The notes under the pieces were generated by a model. It saw only the letters and a program-made list of their open reading frames with translations. It searched no databases and was not told where the DNA came from. A stretch of DNA of 64,000 bases from Clostridia bacterium. GTDB taxonomy: Bacteria; Bacillota; Clostridia; Oscillospirales; Acutalibacteraceae. Positions 23,907 through 32,987 of the stretch are shown piece after piece. The translations under genes and the position numbers were made by a program. The stretch lies in contig JAFQON010000042.1 of assembly GCA_017403185.1 (NCBI GenBank), positions 29,205 to 93,204 of the forward strand, given 5' to 3'. Numbering within the stretch: position 1 is the first letter of the stretch; each line of letters starts with the position of its first letter.

Positions 23907-26900
23907 ATGACACATCTCAAGAAATCATTGGCACTGCTTCTTGCATTTGTCATGATTTTCAGCTCAATGTCAGTTGCGGCTTCTGCATTCGACCCCAAGA
24001 CAGACGGTGGCTTCAATCTTGAATTCATCGTTAAGTTCTTCCGTATGGAAAGAAATGCAGACGGTCTGATAATTGACAAAAACGGCACCGTGGTCGGTGA
24101 TGCAGACGATAATCTTGCATCCGGCGTAGATGCAGATGATATCAACTGGATCGAAACCACAACCGCAAAGCCCGGTGAAGAAGTTAAGGCAAGAGTTTAT
24201 ATCGGAACAGATTTCTACACCTATTCCGGTAACATTGCACTTCTTTTTGACTCAAGATTTTTGGACAATCCCACCTTTGAGGATAACGGCGTGCGCACAA
24301 GCCTTACCGTTAACAGCAACTACATGGACGGTGCGGTAAGATTCGGTGCAGACAGTGCCGGTTGGTATTCTGACGAAACAAAGTTCAGTCAGAACCTCAA
24401 CGGTTCACTTGTTAATAGAGGAATTATCGGCTCTGATTACTTTGACAACTTTGATATAATCTCAAATGTTCTTGATGTTAAGTCAGGCAAAACAACTCTT
24501 CTTGATAAGAATCAGTGGACTGTTGAATATGACCTCACGGTTTATGACAGCCCCTATACAAGAACAGTGAACAAAGAAGGTACCGCTCGCATTCCCAGTG
24601 AGCTTGCTGCTTCAACCACCAAGGGCTATCCCATGTTCATCAATATGCCCAAGGGTGAAGCAAACACCAATGCGGCAACAGGTATGTATTTCTGGGATGC
24701 CAATGTATCCGATGTTCCCGGCGTTCTCACAACAACAGGCGAAGTTGTGCTTGATGCAAACGGCGGTTATTACACCGTAGGCAGCAATTATGCCACAACT
24801 CAGGAGATTGCAGGTATCATCGGCGAGCAGGTTGCTGAGCTCGGCACAGTAAGCCCTGCAAAGGCTGATTATATCCATACCGGTTGGTCAGAAATTCCTG
24901 TTCCCGCAGAGAGAACCTTCACTGCGGAAATTCTTGAAGAGCTTGGCCTTACCGAAGAAGATGCAGCCGCTCAGGGTAATGTTCTTACCGAAGCACAGGT
25001 TGAAGAGCTCACACTCTCACCCGCAGAAATTGCAGAGCTTAAGTATGACTATGAAGAGCAGACTCTTTATGCAGTCTGGGCTCCCAGTCAGGCGGGCGAT
25101 AACTACTATACCTATCAGGTGTTCTATATGCTTCCCGACGGAACATATGCTTCAACACCCGATTATTCTCAGAAGATTATAGCTGAAACAGGTGCGGAAG
25201 CGGAACTTCTTAAAACTCCTGTTGAGGGCTTTACCATCGATACCGAAATGAGCGATGATAAAATCCTTGTCAAGGGCGACAAATCCTCAGTGCTTAATGC
25301 TTACTATGCAAGAAATAAATATACGGTAACTTATCATTACACCGACAGATCAGAGATTCCTCAGACTCAGGTTCATTCCGATGTCAACTACGGTGCAGCG
25401 GTTCCCGAGTTTGATACTGTTGAATTCCCCAACGGCGTTATTGTCAAAGAAGGCTACACCTTCAAGGGCTGGAAGACTGACGACGGTCAGACAGTTCCCA
25501 AGACAATGCCCGCAGGTAATGTGGATCTCTATCCCGAGTTTGAAATCAACACATACACCTATGTGTACGATGCAACTCAGGGCGGAACCTTTGAATCAAA
25601 CGGCGAAAGATCAGTATCCTTCGTTTATGAGTACGGCGCAACCCCCGATGAATTCACAGAGGTTCCCGTATTCCCCGGCAAAGAGTTTATCGGCTGGAGT
25701 GAGGAAACTCCCGATACCGTTACAGGCAATATGACTTTTGTTGCCGAATACAGCGACATTGAGTATACAATTACATTTATTGATGACAACGATATTCTTG
25801 CAGAATTCCCCGCATACTACGGCGATAAGATTTATGCAGAAGATGTTCCCGAAGGCTATAAGGCCGAAAATTCATGGAGCGTTGAAAATGCTGACGGTAC
25901 TGTAACCGTTGTTAACTTCCCTTACACCGTAACCGGTGACACTGTCTTGAAAGCTGTAGACAATTCAAATGTTTACAATGCTGATTTCTATGTTGACGGC
26001 GAGCTTTACAAGTCAGTTCCCACAATCTTCGGCGAAGACATCGTTGCTCCCGAAGCTCCCGCTAAGGAAGGCTACACCTTCAAAATGTGGGATCCCGAAG
26101 TAGGCAACATGGACGAAGAAGGCAAGTCATTTAACGCAGTATACGATATCAACAAAACAAAGATTACATTTGCAGATACAGGCGATACCGTAATAGCTCC
26201 CATTGAAGGCGATTACGATACTCCCATAACAACCGTAGTTCCCGCTCCTGAAAAGGAAGGCTACACCTTCGCAGGCTGGAACACCCCCATCCCTTCAAAG
26301 ATGCCCGCTGAAGATATGACAATCAGCGCTCTTTGGACAAAGAATACCTATTCAATCAGATTTGAAAATCATGACGGCTCGGTTATTGATGTTGTTACCG
26401 CTCCCTTCGAGTCACCCGTAACAGCTCCCGACCTTCCCGTTGAATCAGGCTACACATACGAATGGGATACAACCGTTCCCGATACAATGCCTGCCGGTAA
26501 TATGACCATCAAGGCTGTGCGCACTCCTCTCAAGTTCAGCGTAAACTTTGATACAAACGGCGGTGTTCCCGAAGAAATCGCTCCCATTGTGGATGTAAAC
26601 TGCGGCGATCCCATCACCAAGCCTGAAGATCCCACCAAGGAAGGCTTTACCTTCGGCGGTTGGGCTGAGGCATCAGATCCCGACACAGCAATCACATTCC
26701 CCGACAAGATGCCCGCAGGCGGACTTGATCTTGTAGCAATCTGGAACACAAACAGCCACAAGGCAGTGTTTGATGCTGCAGGCGGTGTGTTCGCAGACGG
26801 CACATCAACAAAGATTATCGAAAATATCGAATACGGTTCAGATATTACTGCACCGGCAGATCCCACAAGAGATAATTATATCTTCGACGGTTGGGCTCCC

Positions 26901-29900
26901 ACTCCCGATAAGATGATCGATGAGGATATGTACTTCACTGCACAGTGGACTCCTGACCCCAGCGGCTCGGTTGAATACAAGATTAATGTTGTAACAATCA
27001 ATCCTTCAGATAAAACTGAAATCACCAAGACCGTTGTAACAAACACAGCTGCAGACGGCGAAACCGTTGAAATCATCAAGAAGGGCGGCTCATCAAGTGC
27101 TGACCATGTATACACTTACGAAGACATCATTGATTCGGTAAGCAATGTTCTTGATGAAGACAGAACAACCGTTACAAGCATGACCGTAACACTCGGCGAG
27201 GACAATGTTCTCACTGTTTACTGCAAGCTTGCCGATGTATCAGTTACATTCCTTGCAAACGGCGGTGTGTTTGCAGATAACAGCGGCAATCAGGTAGTTA
27301 CCGGCAAGTACGGTGAGGCTATCGTTGCTCCTGCAGAACCCACAAGAACCGGCTATAAGTTTACAGGCTGGCATAAGCCCGTTGAAGGTGCAACCTTTAC
27401 AACAGAAGATGCTTATGTTGCACAGTGGGAAGCAGAAACCTACAACGCAATCTTCAACATCAACGGTGAAGAATATGCAAAGGTTCCCTACAAGTTTGGC
27501 GAGAAAATCACTGCTCCCGATTACACACCCGCAACCGGTGAATCCTTCAGCGGTTGGAATGTTCCCGCAAACACAGTAATGGGCCCCGGCGACATGACCT
27601 TTGATGCAACCCTTACAGTTAACGAATATACCCTCACATACAGCTACGCATCTGCTCCTGCAGGTGCAGAAATCCCTGCATCGGTAACAGGTCTCAACTA
27701 CAATTCAAAGGTTGAGCTTGCAGATGCAACCGTTATCGAAGGCTATAACTTCAACGGTTGGGAATATAACGGCACAACCTATGCTCAGGGCGATGAATTC
27801 ACAATGCCTGACAGCAGCGTAACCGTTATCGGCTCATATTCAGCTATCAACTACAGCATCACCTATAACACAGGCGATTCGTCAGTAACCGTTCCCTCAA
27901 CAGCAGTTACAAGCGCAACAGTAGGAACAGTTATCACTCTTCCCGAGCTTTCAAGAGACGGATACACCTTCGGCGGCTGGGAGTATGACGACGCAATCTA
28001 TTCGGCAGGCGCAAAGTTCACAATGCCTGCAGATGCGGTTGAATTTGATGCAGTCTGGAACGAGCTTCCTCCCGTTCCCGGCAAGTTTGATGTCAAGTAT
28101 TCATGGACAGGCGAAATCCCCTCAGATGTAACTCTTCCCGCAACACTTGAAGATGTTGAGGCAGGCACAGCCGTAACAGTTGCAGATGTTCCCGAATCAG
28201 ACGGATACACCTTCAACGGCTGGTACTACAACAACAAGATTACAGAAAGCTTTGTAATGCCTGAGAAAGATGTAACAATCACAGGTTCATGGACCAAGGA
28301 CGAAGTTCCTCCCGCAAAGTATGAGCTTTCACTTGATGCAGCAGGCGGTATCTTCTCAGACGGTTCAAACAGCTATACAAACGAATTCGAAGAGGGTCAG
28401 ACAGTTGTTACCCCCGGCGAACCCACAAGAAGCGGTTATGAATTTGCAGGTTGGGTAGACGGCAGCGGCAACGCAGCTTCTCTTCCCGGTGTAATGCCCG
28501 CAGAGCCCGTAGAGCTTACCGCAAGCTGGTCAGAGCTTTATGACATCACATATGTTGTTGATGATAAAGAGTATGATACAGCAGTTGATGCAGGTAAAGC
28601 AGGCGATGCTCTTCCCGCACCTTCAAAGGGTGAGCCCACAAAGGACGGCTTCATCTTTGCAGGTTGGGTTGATGCAAACGGTAACCCCGTAACAACAATT
28701 CCCGATTCGGACACAACAGTTGAGGCTTCATGGGAAGAAATCATCCCTGAAACCTATACAATCAAGTATTACGACGGTTCAAACCTTCTCAAGACAGAGC
28801 AGTATGAAGAAGGCGACACCATTGCAGAATTTACTCCCGATGCAAAGAAGGGTCACACCTTCAACGGTTGGACCGGAATGCCCGCAGATAAGCTTATGCC
28901 CGCAGAGGATATTGAAGTATTTGCTGACTGGTCAGTGAACAAGTACAGCATCACTCTTAACGCAGGCGAAGGTGAATTTGCAGACGGCACATCAATCTTT
29001 GAAGATGATGAAATCGCATACGATGCACCTCTTTCAGGCATCGTTCCCAATGAGCCCACAAGAGAAGGCTATGAGTTCACAGGCTGGGTTGACGAAAACG
29101 GCGATCCCGCAGAAATCCCCTCAAATATGCCTGACGAACCCATCGATCTTGAAGCAACATGGGAAATCAAGGAAATCACAGTAACATTTGATGCAGGCGA
29201 AGGCAAGTTTGCAGACGGAACCTCAGAAAAGGATGTAACAGGCGACTACGGCACAGATATCGTTAAGCCTGCCGATCCCACAAGAGAAGGCTTTATCTTC
29301 AAGGGCTGGAACGGTCTTCCCTCAGACGGTAAGATGCCTGCAGAAGATATCACCGTTACTGCAGAATGGGAAGCAGAAATTGTAACCTATACTCTTACAA
29401 TTGATGCTGCCGGCGGCACAGTAGACGGCAAGGATAAGATTGTTAAGGAGCTTGCTGAAGGTGAGGCAATCGCAGATGTTGCCGATCCCGTAAGAGACGG
29501 CTATGTATTCAAGGGTTGGGTTGATGAAAACGGCAATTCAGTTGAAATTCCCGATACAATGCCCGGTAAGGACCTTACAATTACCGCAACATGGGAAGCA
29601 GAAGCAACTCCCACTCACACAGTAACCTACTATCTCTTCAAGGGTGAAACCGTTTATGATACAAAGACCTTTGAGGAAGGCGAAACAATGGTTCATCCCG
29701 AACCCGTAGCAGAAGGCATTGTATTCAAGGGTTGGGCTGATGAAAACGGCAATCCTCTTCCCGAAGTAATGGGCGACAAAGACCTCGTAGCTTATGCGGT
29801 TGTTGATCACTTCAAGTCATATAAGGCAACCTATGTTGTTGAAGGCACAACCTATGACGAATTTGATGTAACCTTCGGCACAGAGATTCCCAAGCCCACC

Positions 29901-30674
29901 GATCCCACAAGAGAAGGATATATCTTCGCAGGCTGGAGAGATGCAGACGGCAAGCCCGTAGCTGCAACAATGCCCGCTAAGGATGTAACCTACACCGCTC
30001 TTTGGGAGAAGGCACCCGTTGGCGGCGAGCAGTTCACAGCAAAGTTTGTTGTTGACGGCGTAACCCATGCAATGAGCGTTCTTGAAGCAGGAGACAAGAT
30101 TCCTGTTCCTCCCGCACCCACAAAGTTCGGCTATGTATTCGTAGGCTGGGAGCCTGAAGTTCCCGATGTAATGCCTGCACAGAACATGGAATTTGAAGCT
30201 CAGTGGGAGATTGATAAAGACTTCGTAACACTTGTTGTAGGCGGCGCAGTTATCTCAGGCGCAGCAATCGGCACTGTTATCGGAATCAATTCGGCTCTTA
30301 TCACGGGCGCAGCAATCATCGGCGGCATTATCGTTATTGTTGGTGTTGCAGAGCTTGTTAAGCATACCCACACCGTAACATTTATGGTTGACGGTAAGGT
30401 TTATAAGACATACAAGGTAGTTGAAGGAACCAAGATCCCCGTTCCCGCTGATCCCTCAAAGGATGGCGCAGAATTCGCAGGCTGGACTCCTGAAATTCCC
30501 GAAAAGATGGGTAACTCAGACCTTGTATTTGAAGCAACCTGGGCAAGCGATTCAGATGTTGTAATTCCCGATACAGGTTCAGCGGCAGCAGGCATTGCAG
30601 CTTTTGCAGCAATTTCAGGTGCAGCAGCGGCAGCTTATGTGCTCATTAACCGCAAAAAGAAGGACGAAGAATAA
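23907..30674 (+). CDS. Giant InlB-B-repeat surface protein with sortase-like tail
   Basis: A 2255-residue exported protein. A signal peptide (MTHLKKSLALLLAFVMIFSS, then MSVAASA) opens it. Residues about 25-275 form a beta-rich domain without repeats. Residues about 398-470 resemble a MucBP unit (YYTYQVFYMLPDGTY..., ending NAYYARNKYTVTYHY). The rest is about two dozen units of the Listeria-Bacteroides (InlB B-repeat, Flg_new) type, each ending in a G-Y/F-x-F-x-G-W core followed by P/T-rich turns and MPA(E/G). A Gly/Ala/Ile-rich hydrophobic segment lies near residues 2106-2151, then one more repeat, then IPDTG with a hydrophobic helix and RKKKDEE tail, a variant sorting signal. The ATG at 23907 follows AAGGAGG. 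Likely an adhesin or host/mucus-binding protein (inference). Confidence 0.85.
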   Translation: MTHLKKSLALLLAFVMIFSSMSVAASAFDPKTDGGFNLEFIVKFFRMERNADGLIIDKNGTVVGDADDNLASGVDADDINWIETTTAKPGEEVKARVYIGTDFYTYSGNIALLFDSRFLDNPTFEDNGVRTSLTVNSNYMDGAVRFGADSAGWYSDETKFSQNLNGSLVNRGIIGSDYFDNFDIISNVLDVKSGKTTLLDKNQWTVEYDLTVYDSPYTRTVNKEGTARIPSELAASTTKGYPMFINMPKGEANTNAATGMYFWDANVSDVPGVLTTTGEVVLDANGGYYTVGSNYATTQEIAGIIGEQVAELGTVSPAKADYIHTGWSEIPVPAERTFTAEILEELGLTEEDAAAQGNVLTEAQVEELTLSPAEIAELKYDYEEQTLYAVWAPSQAGDNYYTYQVFYMLPDGTYASTPDYSQKIIAETGAEAELLKTPVEGFTIDTEMSDDKILVKGDKSSVLNAYYARNKYTVTYHYTDRSEIPQTQVHSDVNYGAAVPEFDTVEFPNGVIVKEGYTFKGWKTDDGQTVPKTMPAGNVDLYPEFEINTYTYVYDATQGGTFESNGERSVSFVYEYGATPDEFTEVPVFPGKEFIGWSEETPDTVTGNMTFVAEYSDIEYTITFIDDNDILAEFPAYYGDKIYAEDVPEGYKAENSWSVENADGTVTVVNFPYTVTGDTVLKAVDNSNVYNADFYVDGELYKSVPTIFGEDIVAPEAPAKEGYTFKMWDPEVGNMDEEGKSFNAVYDINKTKITFADTGDTVIAPIEGDYDTPITTVVPAPEKEGYTFAGWNTPIPSKMPAEDMTISALWTKNTYSIRFENHDGSVIDVVTAPFESPVTAPDLPVESGYTYEWDTTVPDTMPAGNMTIKAVRTPLKFSVNFDTNGGVPEEIAPIVDVNCGDPITKPEDPTKEGFTFGGWAEASDPDTAITFPDKMPAGGLDLVAIWNTNSHKAVFDAAGGVFADGTSTKIIENIEYGSDITAPADPTRDNYIFDGWAPTPDKMIDEDMYFTAQWTPDPSGSVEYKINVVTINPSDKTEITKTVVTNTAADGETVEIIKKGGSSSADHVYTYEDIIDSVSNVLDEDRTTVTSMTVTLGEDNVLTVYCKLADVSVTFLANGGVFADNSGNQVVTGKYGEAIVAPAEPTRTGYKFTGWHKPVEGATFTTEDAYVAQWEAETYNAIFNINGEEYAKVPYKFGEKITAPDYTPATGESFSGWNVPANTVMGPGDMTFDATLTVNEYTLTYSYASAPAGAEIPASVTGLNYNSKVELADATVIEGYNFNGWEYNGTTYAQGDEFTMPDSSVTVIGSYSAINYSITYNTGDSSVTVPSTAVTSATVGTVITLPELSRDGYTFGGWEYDDAIYSAGAKFTMPADAVEFDAVWNELPPVPGKFDVKYSWTGEIPSDVTLPATLEDVEAGTAVTVADVPESDGYTFNGWYYNNKITESFVMPEKDVTITGSWTKDEVPPAKYELSLDAAGGIFSDGSNSYTNEFEEGQTVVTPGEPTRSGYEFAGWVDGSGNAASLPGVMPAEPVELTASWSELYDITYVVDDKEYDTAVDAGKAGDALPAPSKGEPTKDGFIFAGWVDANGNPVTTIPDSDTTVEASWEEIIPETYTIKYYDGSNLLKTEQYEEGDTIAEFTPDAKKGHTFNGWTGMPADKLMPAEDIEVFADWSVNKYSITLNAGEGEFADGTSIFEDDEIAYDAPLSGIVPNEPTREGYEFTGWVDENGDPAEIPSNMPDEPIDLEATWEIKEITVTFDAGEGKFADGTSEKDVTGDYGTDIVKPADPTREGFIFKGWNGLPSDGKMPAEDITVTAEWEAEIVTYTLTIDAAGGTVDGKDKIVKELAEGEAIADVADPVRDGYVFKGWVDENGNSVEIPDTMPGKDLTITATWEAEATPTHTVTYYLFKGETVYDTKTFEEGETMVHPEPVAEGIVFKGWADENGNPLPEVMGDKDLVAYAVVDHFKSYKATYVVEGTTYDEFDVTFGTEIPKPTDPTREGYIFAGWRDADGKPVAATMPAKDVTYTALWEKAPVGGEQFTAKFVVDGVTHAMSVLEAGDKIPVPPAPTKFGYVFVGWEPEVPDVMPAQNMEFEAQWEIDKDFVTLVVGGAVISGAAIGTVIGINSALITGAAIIGGIIVIVGVAELVKHTHTVTFMVDGKVYKTYKVVEGTKIPVPADPSKDGAEFAGWTPEIPEKMGNSDLVFEATWASDSDVVIPDTGSAAAGIAAFAAISGAAAAAYVLINRKKKDEE
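24742..30543 (+). repeat. Protein-level tandem repeats (InlB B-repeat / Flg_new type)
   Basis: About 24 units of roughly 65-85 codons inside the giant gene, recognised by the G-x-x-F-x-G-W core and the preceding P-x-x-P-T/A-(K/R)-x-G segment. Units near the C-terminal end are closest to one another; a few in the N-terminal third are degenerate (for example GYTYEWD, GYTFKMW). The DNA repeats are diverged, so this is an old array rather than recent exact duplication. Confidence 0.85.
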
Positions 30675-30690
30675 TCCTTAAATAAACATT

Positions 30691-30726
30691 AAAGGGACTG
30701 CTTTACAGCAGTCCCTTGATTTTTTT
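30691..30726 (+). terminator. Terminator after the giant surface-protein gene
   Basis: AAGGGACTGCT and AGCAGTCCCTT form an 11-bp stem with a 4-base loop, followed by GATTTTTTT. Confidence 0.9.
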
Positions 30727-30753
30727 GTAACAAATCTGTCGGTTAAATAATAT
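30725..30753 (+). promoter_or_regulatory. Possible promoter of the spore-related trio
   Basis: TTGTAA at 30725-30730 and TAATAT at 30748-30753, 17-base spacer. A modest sigma-A match; a sporulation sigma factor could equally drive these genes, but I could not identify a convincing sigma-F or sigma-G pair. Confidence 0.35.
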
Positions 30754-30786
30754 ATTGTCAATAGCAGATTAATTGGAGGTTTTGCT

Positions 30787-31596
30787 ATGGACAAAAGAGA
30801 AATGGAAAAGCTGATGGATAAATACAAAGCTGAAATGCTTGAATTCAGCAAGAGAAATAATATGTCAGGATATCCTGATGCAGTCAGTGATTCAACGGAT
30901 GCACGGGAAAACGCCATGCGGGATGCTGTTGAAAAAAATGAGCCGTTTGAAAGGGACAGAAGCAATCCTTTGCCCGAGGCACAGCAAGCAGAAGCTCAGG
31001 TTGAGCAGCAGGCTGCCGTGCCCGCTCAAGTCACAATTCCGATTGATGAGCCTGTGAACATCATAAACGGCGAACCGATAGATGTTGCCCGTGTGCTGCG
31101 TGAGAACTGTGCAAGGCTTGCGCCGAATGCAACACCTGAGCAGCGTGCAAGATGCAGGGATATAAATGACTTTCTCCAGGCGAACAATGAGAGCGGAACG
31201 CTTAAAGTTGAAACCTTCGCTTCGGACAGAGCGTTCGGCGTCGGAAGCACAAGGGTGATGATCTTTCTTGAGCTTCCGAGCGGAAATGTTGCTGTTTTTG
31301 ACGGCTTGACGGATATAGACGGCGTGAGCGATACCGTTCGTCTTCCGGCTCCTCCGAGGTCGATTTCGCAGTCACCGCAGACGGGAGATAATCCGCGTCT
31401 GCCTTATGCTGTTTACTCTGTTTATGCCGAGCATCCATCTTATGTGAGAGCGGTATTTACCAATGTGCCGGTTTTTTCGGGAGTTGAATCCGTTCAGCCT
31501 GTAAGAATGCTTGCAAAATCCGCAGGATTGCAGGAGCCCGAGCCGATAGCAGTTGATGAATCATCAAGAGTCAATCTTGAAAGGCAGGGGAGATGA
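30787..31596 (+). CDS. Uncharacterised protein upstream of SpoIID/PG-binding gene
   Basis: A 269-residue protein I cannot assign to a named family. Residues 1-50 are a charged helical segment (MDKREMEKLMDKYKAEMLEF) seen as an N-terminal helix; 55-95 are Gln/Ala/Pro-rich and probably disordered; the last about 110 residues look like a small transthyretin-like beta domain (VAVFDGLTDIDGVSDTVRLP, ...YVRAVFTNVPVFSG). No signal peptide or membrane segment. The ATG follows TTGGAGG at 30773-30779. Its stop lies 1 base before the SpoIID/PG-binding gene, so the two are coupled and probably work together, likely in the spore (inference). Confidence 0.75.
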   Translation: MDKREMEKLMDKYKAEMLEFSKRNNMSGYPDAVSDSTDARENAMRDAVEKNEPFERDRSNPLPEAQQAEAQVEQQAAVPAQVTIPIDEPVNIINGEPIDVARVLRENCARLAPNATPEQRARCRDINDFLQANNESGTLKVETFASDRAFGVGSTRVMIFLELPSGNVAVFDGLTDIDGVSDTVRLPAPPRSISQSPQTGDNPRLPYAVYSVYAEHPSYVRAVFTNVPVFSGVESVQPVRMLAKSAGLQEPEPIAVDESSRVNLERQGR

Positions 31597-31597
31597 T

Positions 31598-32944
31598 ATG
31601 CCTGTTACTCCCGTAATTCCCGAATATATAACCGTTCATCTCGGCACGCCAAACTCGAATGCCCGCAATGTGCGTGTGCCGTTCACAGAATACATTAAAA
31701 ATGTGGCATCAAGCGAGGTTTATCCTTCATGGCCGGAAAATGCACTGAGAGCAAATATTTACGCTCAGGTTTCGTTTGCTCTTAACAGGATTTTCACCGA
31801 GTATTACCGAAGCAGAGGATATAATTTTGATATAACAAATTCCACCTCATATGATCAGGCTTATATTGACGGCAGAGATATATTCAGCAATATTTCACGG
31901 CTTGTTGATGAACTTTTCAACGATTATGTGACAAAAGGAAATCAGATTCAGCCGTATTTCACAGAGTATTGCGACGGTCGGAGCGTTACCTGCAGAGGGC
32001 TTTCGCAGTGGGGCACGGTTACGCTTGCAAATCAGGGCAGAACACCATATCAGATTTTGCAGAATTATTACGGGAATGATGTCAACATTGTCCGCAACGC
32101 ACCTGTAAGGAACATATCAGAAAGCTATCCCGGCACCTTGCTGCGACTCGGTTCAAACGGTGAGGATGTGCGCACAATTCAGCGTCAGCTCAACAGAATC
32201 AGGCGAAATTACCCTTCAATACCCAACATTCCCGAAACAAACGGCATATTTGATGCTTCAACAAGGGCTGCCGTTCAGCAGTTTCAAAGAATTTTCAATC
32301 TTGCTCCCGATGGCATAGTCGGCAAGGCTACATGGTATAAAGTCAAGCAGATTTACAATGCCGTCAAGAAGGTTTCCGAGCTTTATTCCGAGGGCATAAC
32401 AATCAGCGAGGTTGAAAGAATATTCAGTGAGGTGCTCAGACGGGGCGACAGAGGCACTGATGTAAGAACAATTCAGTATTATCTGAATTTTATCGGCTTT
32501 TTCAATGACAGACTGCCGCAGATATCCGTTGACGGAATTTTCGGCGCCGAAACCGAGAATGCGGTGAGGGCATTCCAAAGGGAATACGGGCTTGCGGTTG
32601 ACGGTATTGTCGGCAGGGCAACATGGTACGCATTGCAGGATGCCTATTACAGCATACTGAACTCCCTGCCTGACGAATACCGTTCATATTCCTCGCTGCT
32701 TTATCCCGGCTACACTGTCACAACAGGTGCAAGCGGCAATGTTGTGACGCAGCTTCAGACCTTCCTGCGTGTTATAGCGCAAAATAATAATTCCGTGCCG
32801 CTTATCAGCGTCGACGGTGTATACGGCAATCAGACAAAAGCTGCGGTTACTGCCGTGCAAAGAATTTCGGGCTTGCCGCAGACGGGCGCAGTCGGTCCGC
32901 TCACATGGAATGCAATTGTGAATCTTTATAATGAATACAGATAA
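31598..32944 (+). CDS. SpoIID-like protein with three peptidoglycan-binding domains
   Basis: A 448-residue protein. Residues about 40-165 resemble the SpoIID/LytB domain (YPSWPENALRANIYAQVSFA, and the YCDGRSVTCRGLSQWG block where SpoIID proteins keep catalytic and binding residues). Three PG_binding_1 domains follow (around residues 180-270, 290-360 and 380-445), each with the LRxGSxGxxVxxxQ...DGxFGxxTxxAVxxFQ pattern. No signal peptide is evident, as in several spore coat/cortex proteins. The ATG at 31598 has GGGGAGATG before it and lies 1 base after the previous stop. A role in spore peptidoglycan processing is inferred from domains and from the GerA gene next door. Confidence 0.85.
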   Translation: MPVTPVIPEYITVHLGTPNSNARNVRVPFTEYIKNVASSEVYPSWPENALRANIYAQVSFALNRIFTEYYRSRGYNFDITNSTSYDQAYIDGRDIFSNISRLVDELFNDYVTKGNQIQPYFTEYCDGRSVTCRGLSQWGTVTLANQGRTPYQILQNYYGNDVNIVRNAPVRNISESYPGTLLRLGSNGEDVRTIQRQLNRIRRNYPSIPNIPETNGIFDASTRAAVQQFQRIFNLAPDGIVGKATWYKVKQIYNAVKKVSELYSEGITISEVERIFSEVLRRGDRGTDVRTIQYYLNFIGFFNDRLPQISVDGIFGAETENAVRAFQREYGLAVDGIVGRATWYALQDAYYSILNSLPDEYRSYSSLLYPGYTVTTGASGNVVTQLQTFLRVIAQNNNSVPLISVDGVYGNQTKAAVTAVQRISGLPQTGAVGPLTWNAIVNLYNEYR

Positions 32945-32987
32945 TTAAACCGCTAATAATAAAACCGTGAAATGTTATCAGCGGGGG

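Noticed and set aside
24742-30543. Repeat array as a CRISPR or satellite DNA
   Set aside because: The periodicity is in a single open frame with diverged DNA units and a protein core motif, so it is protein-level repetition.
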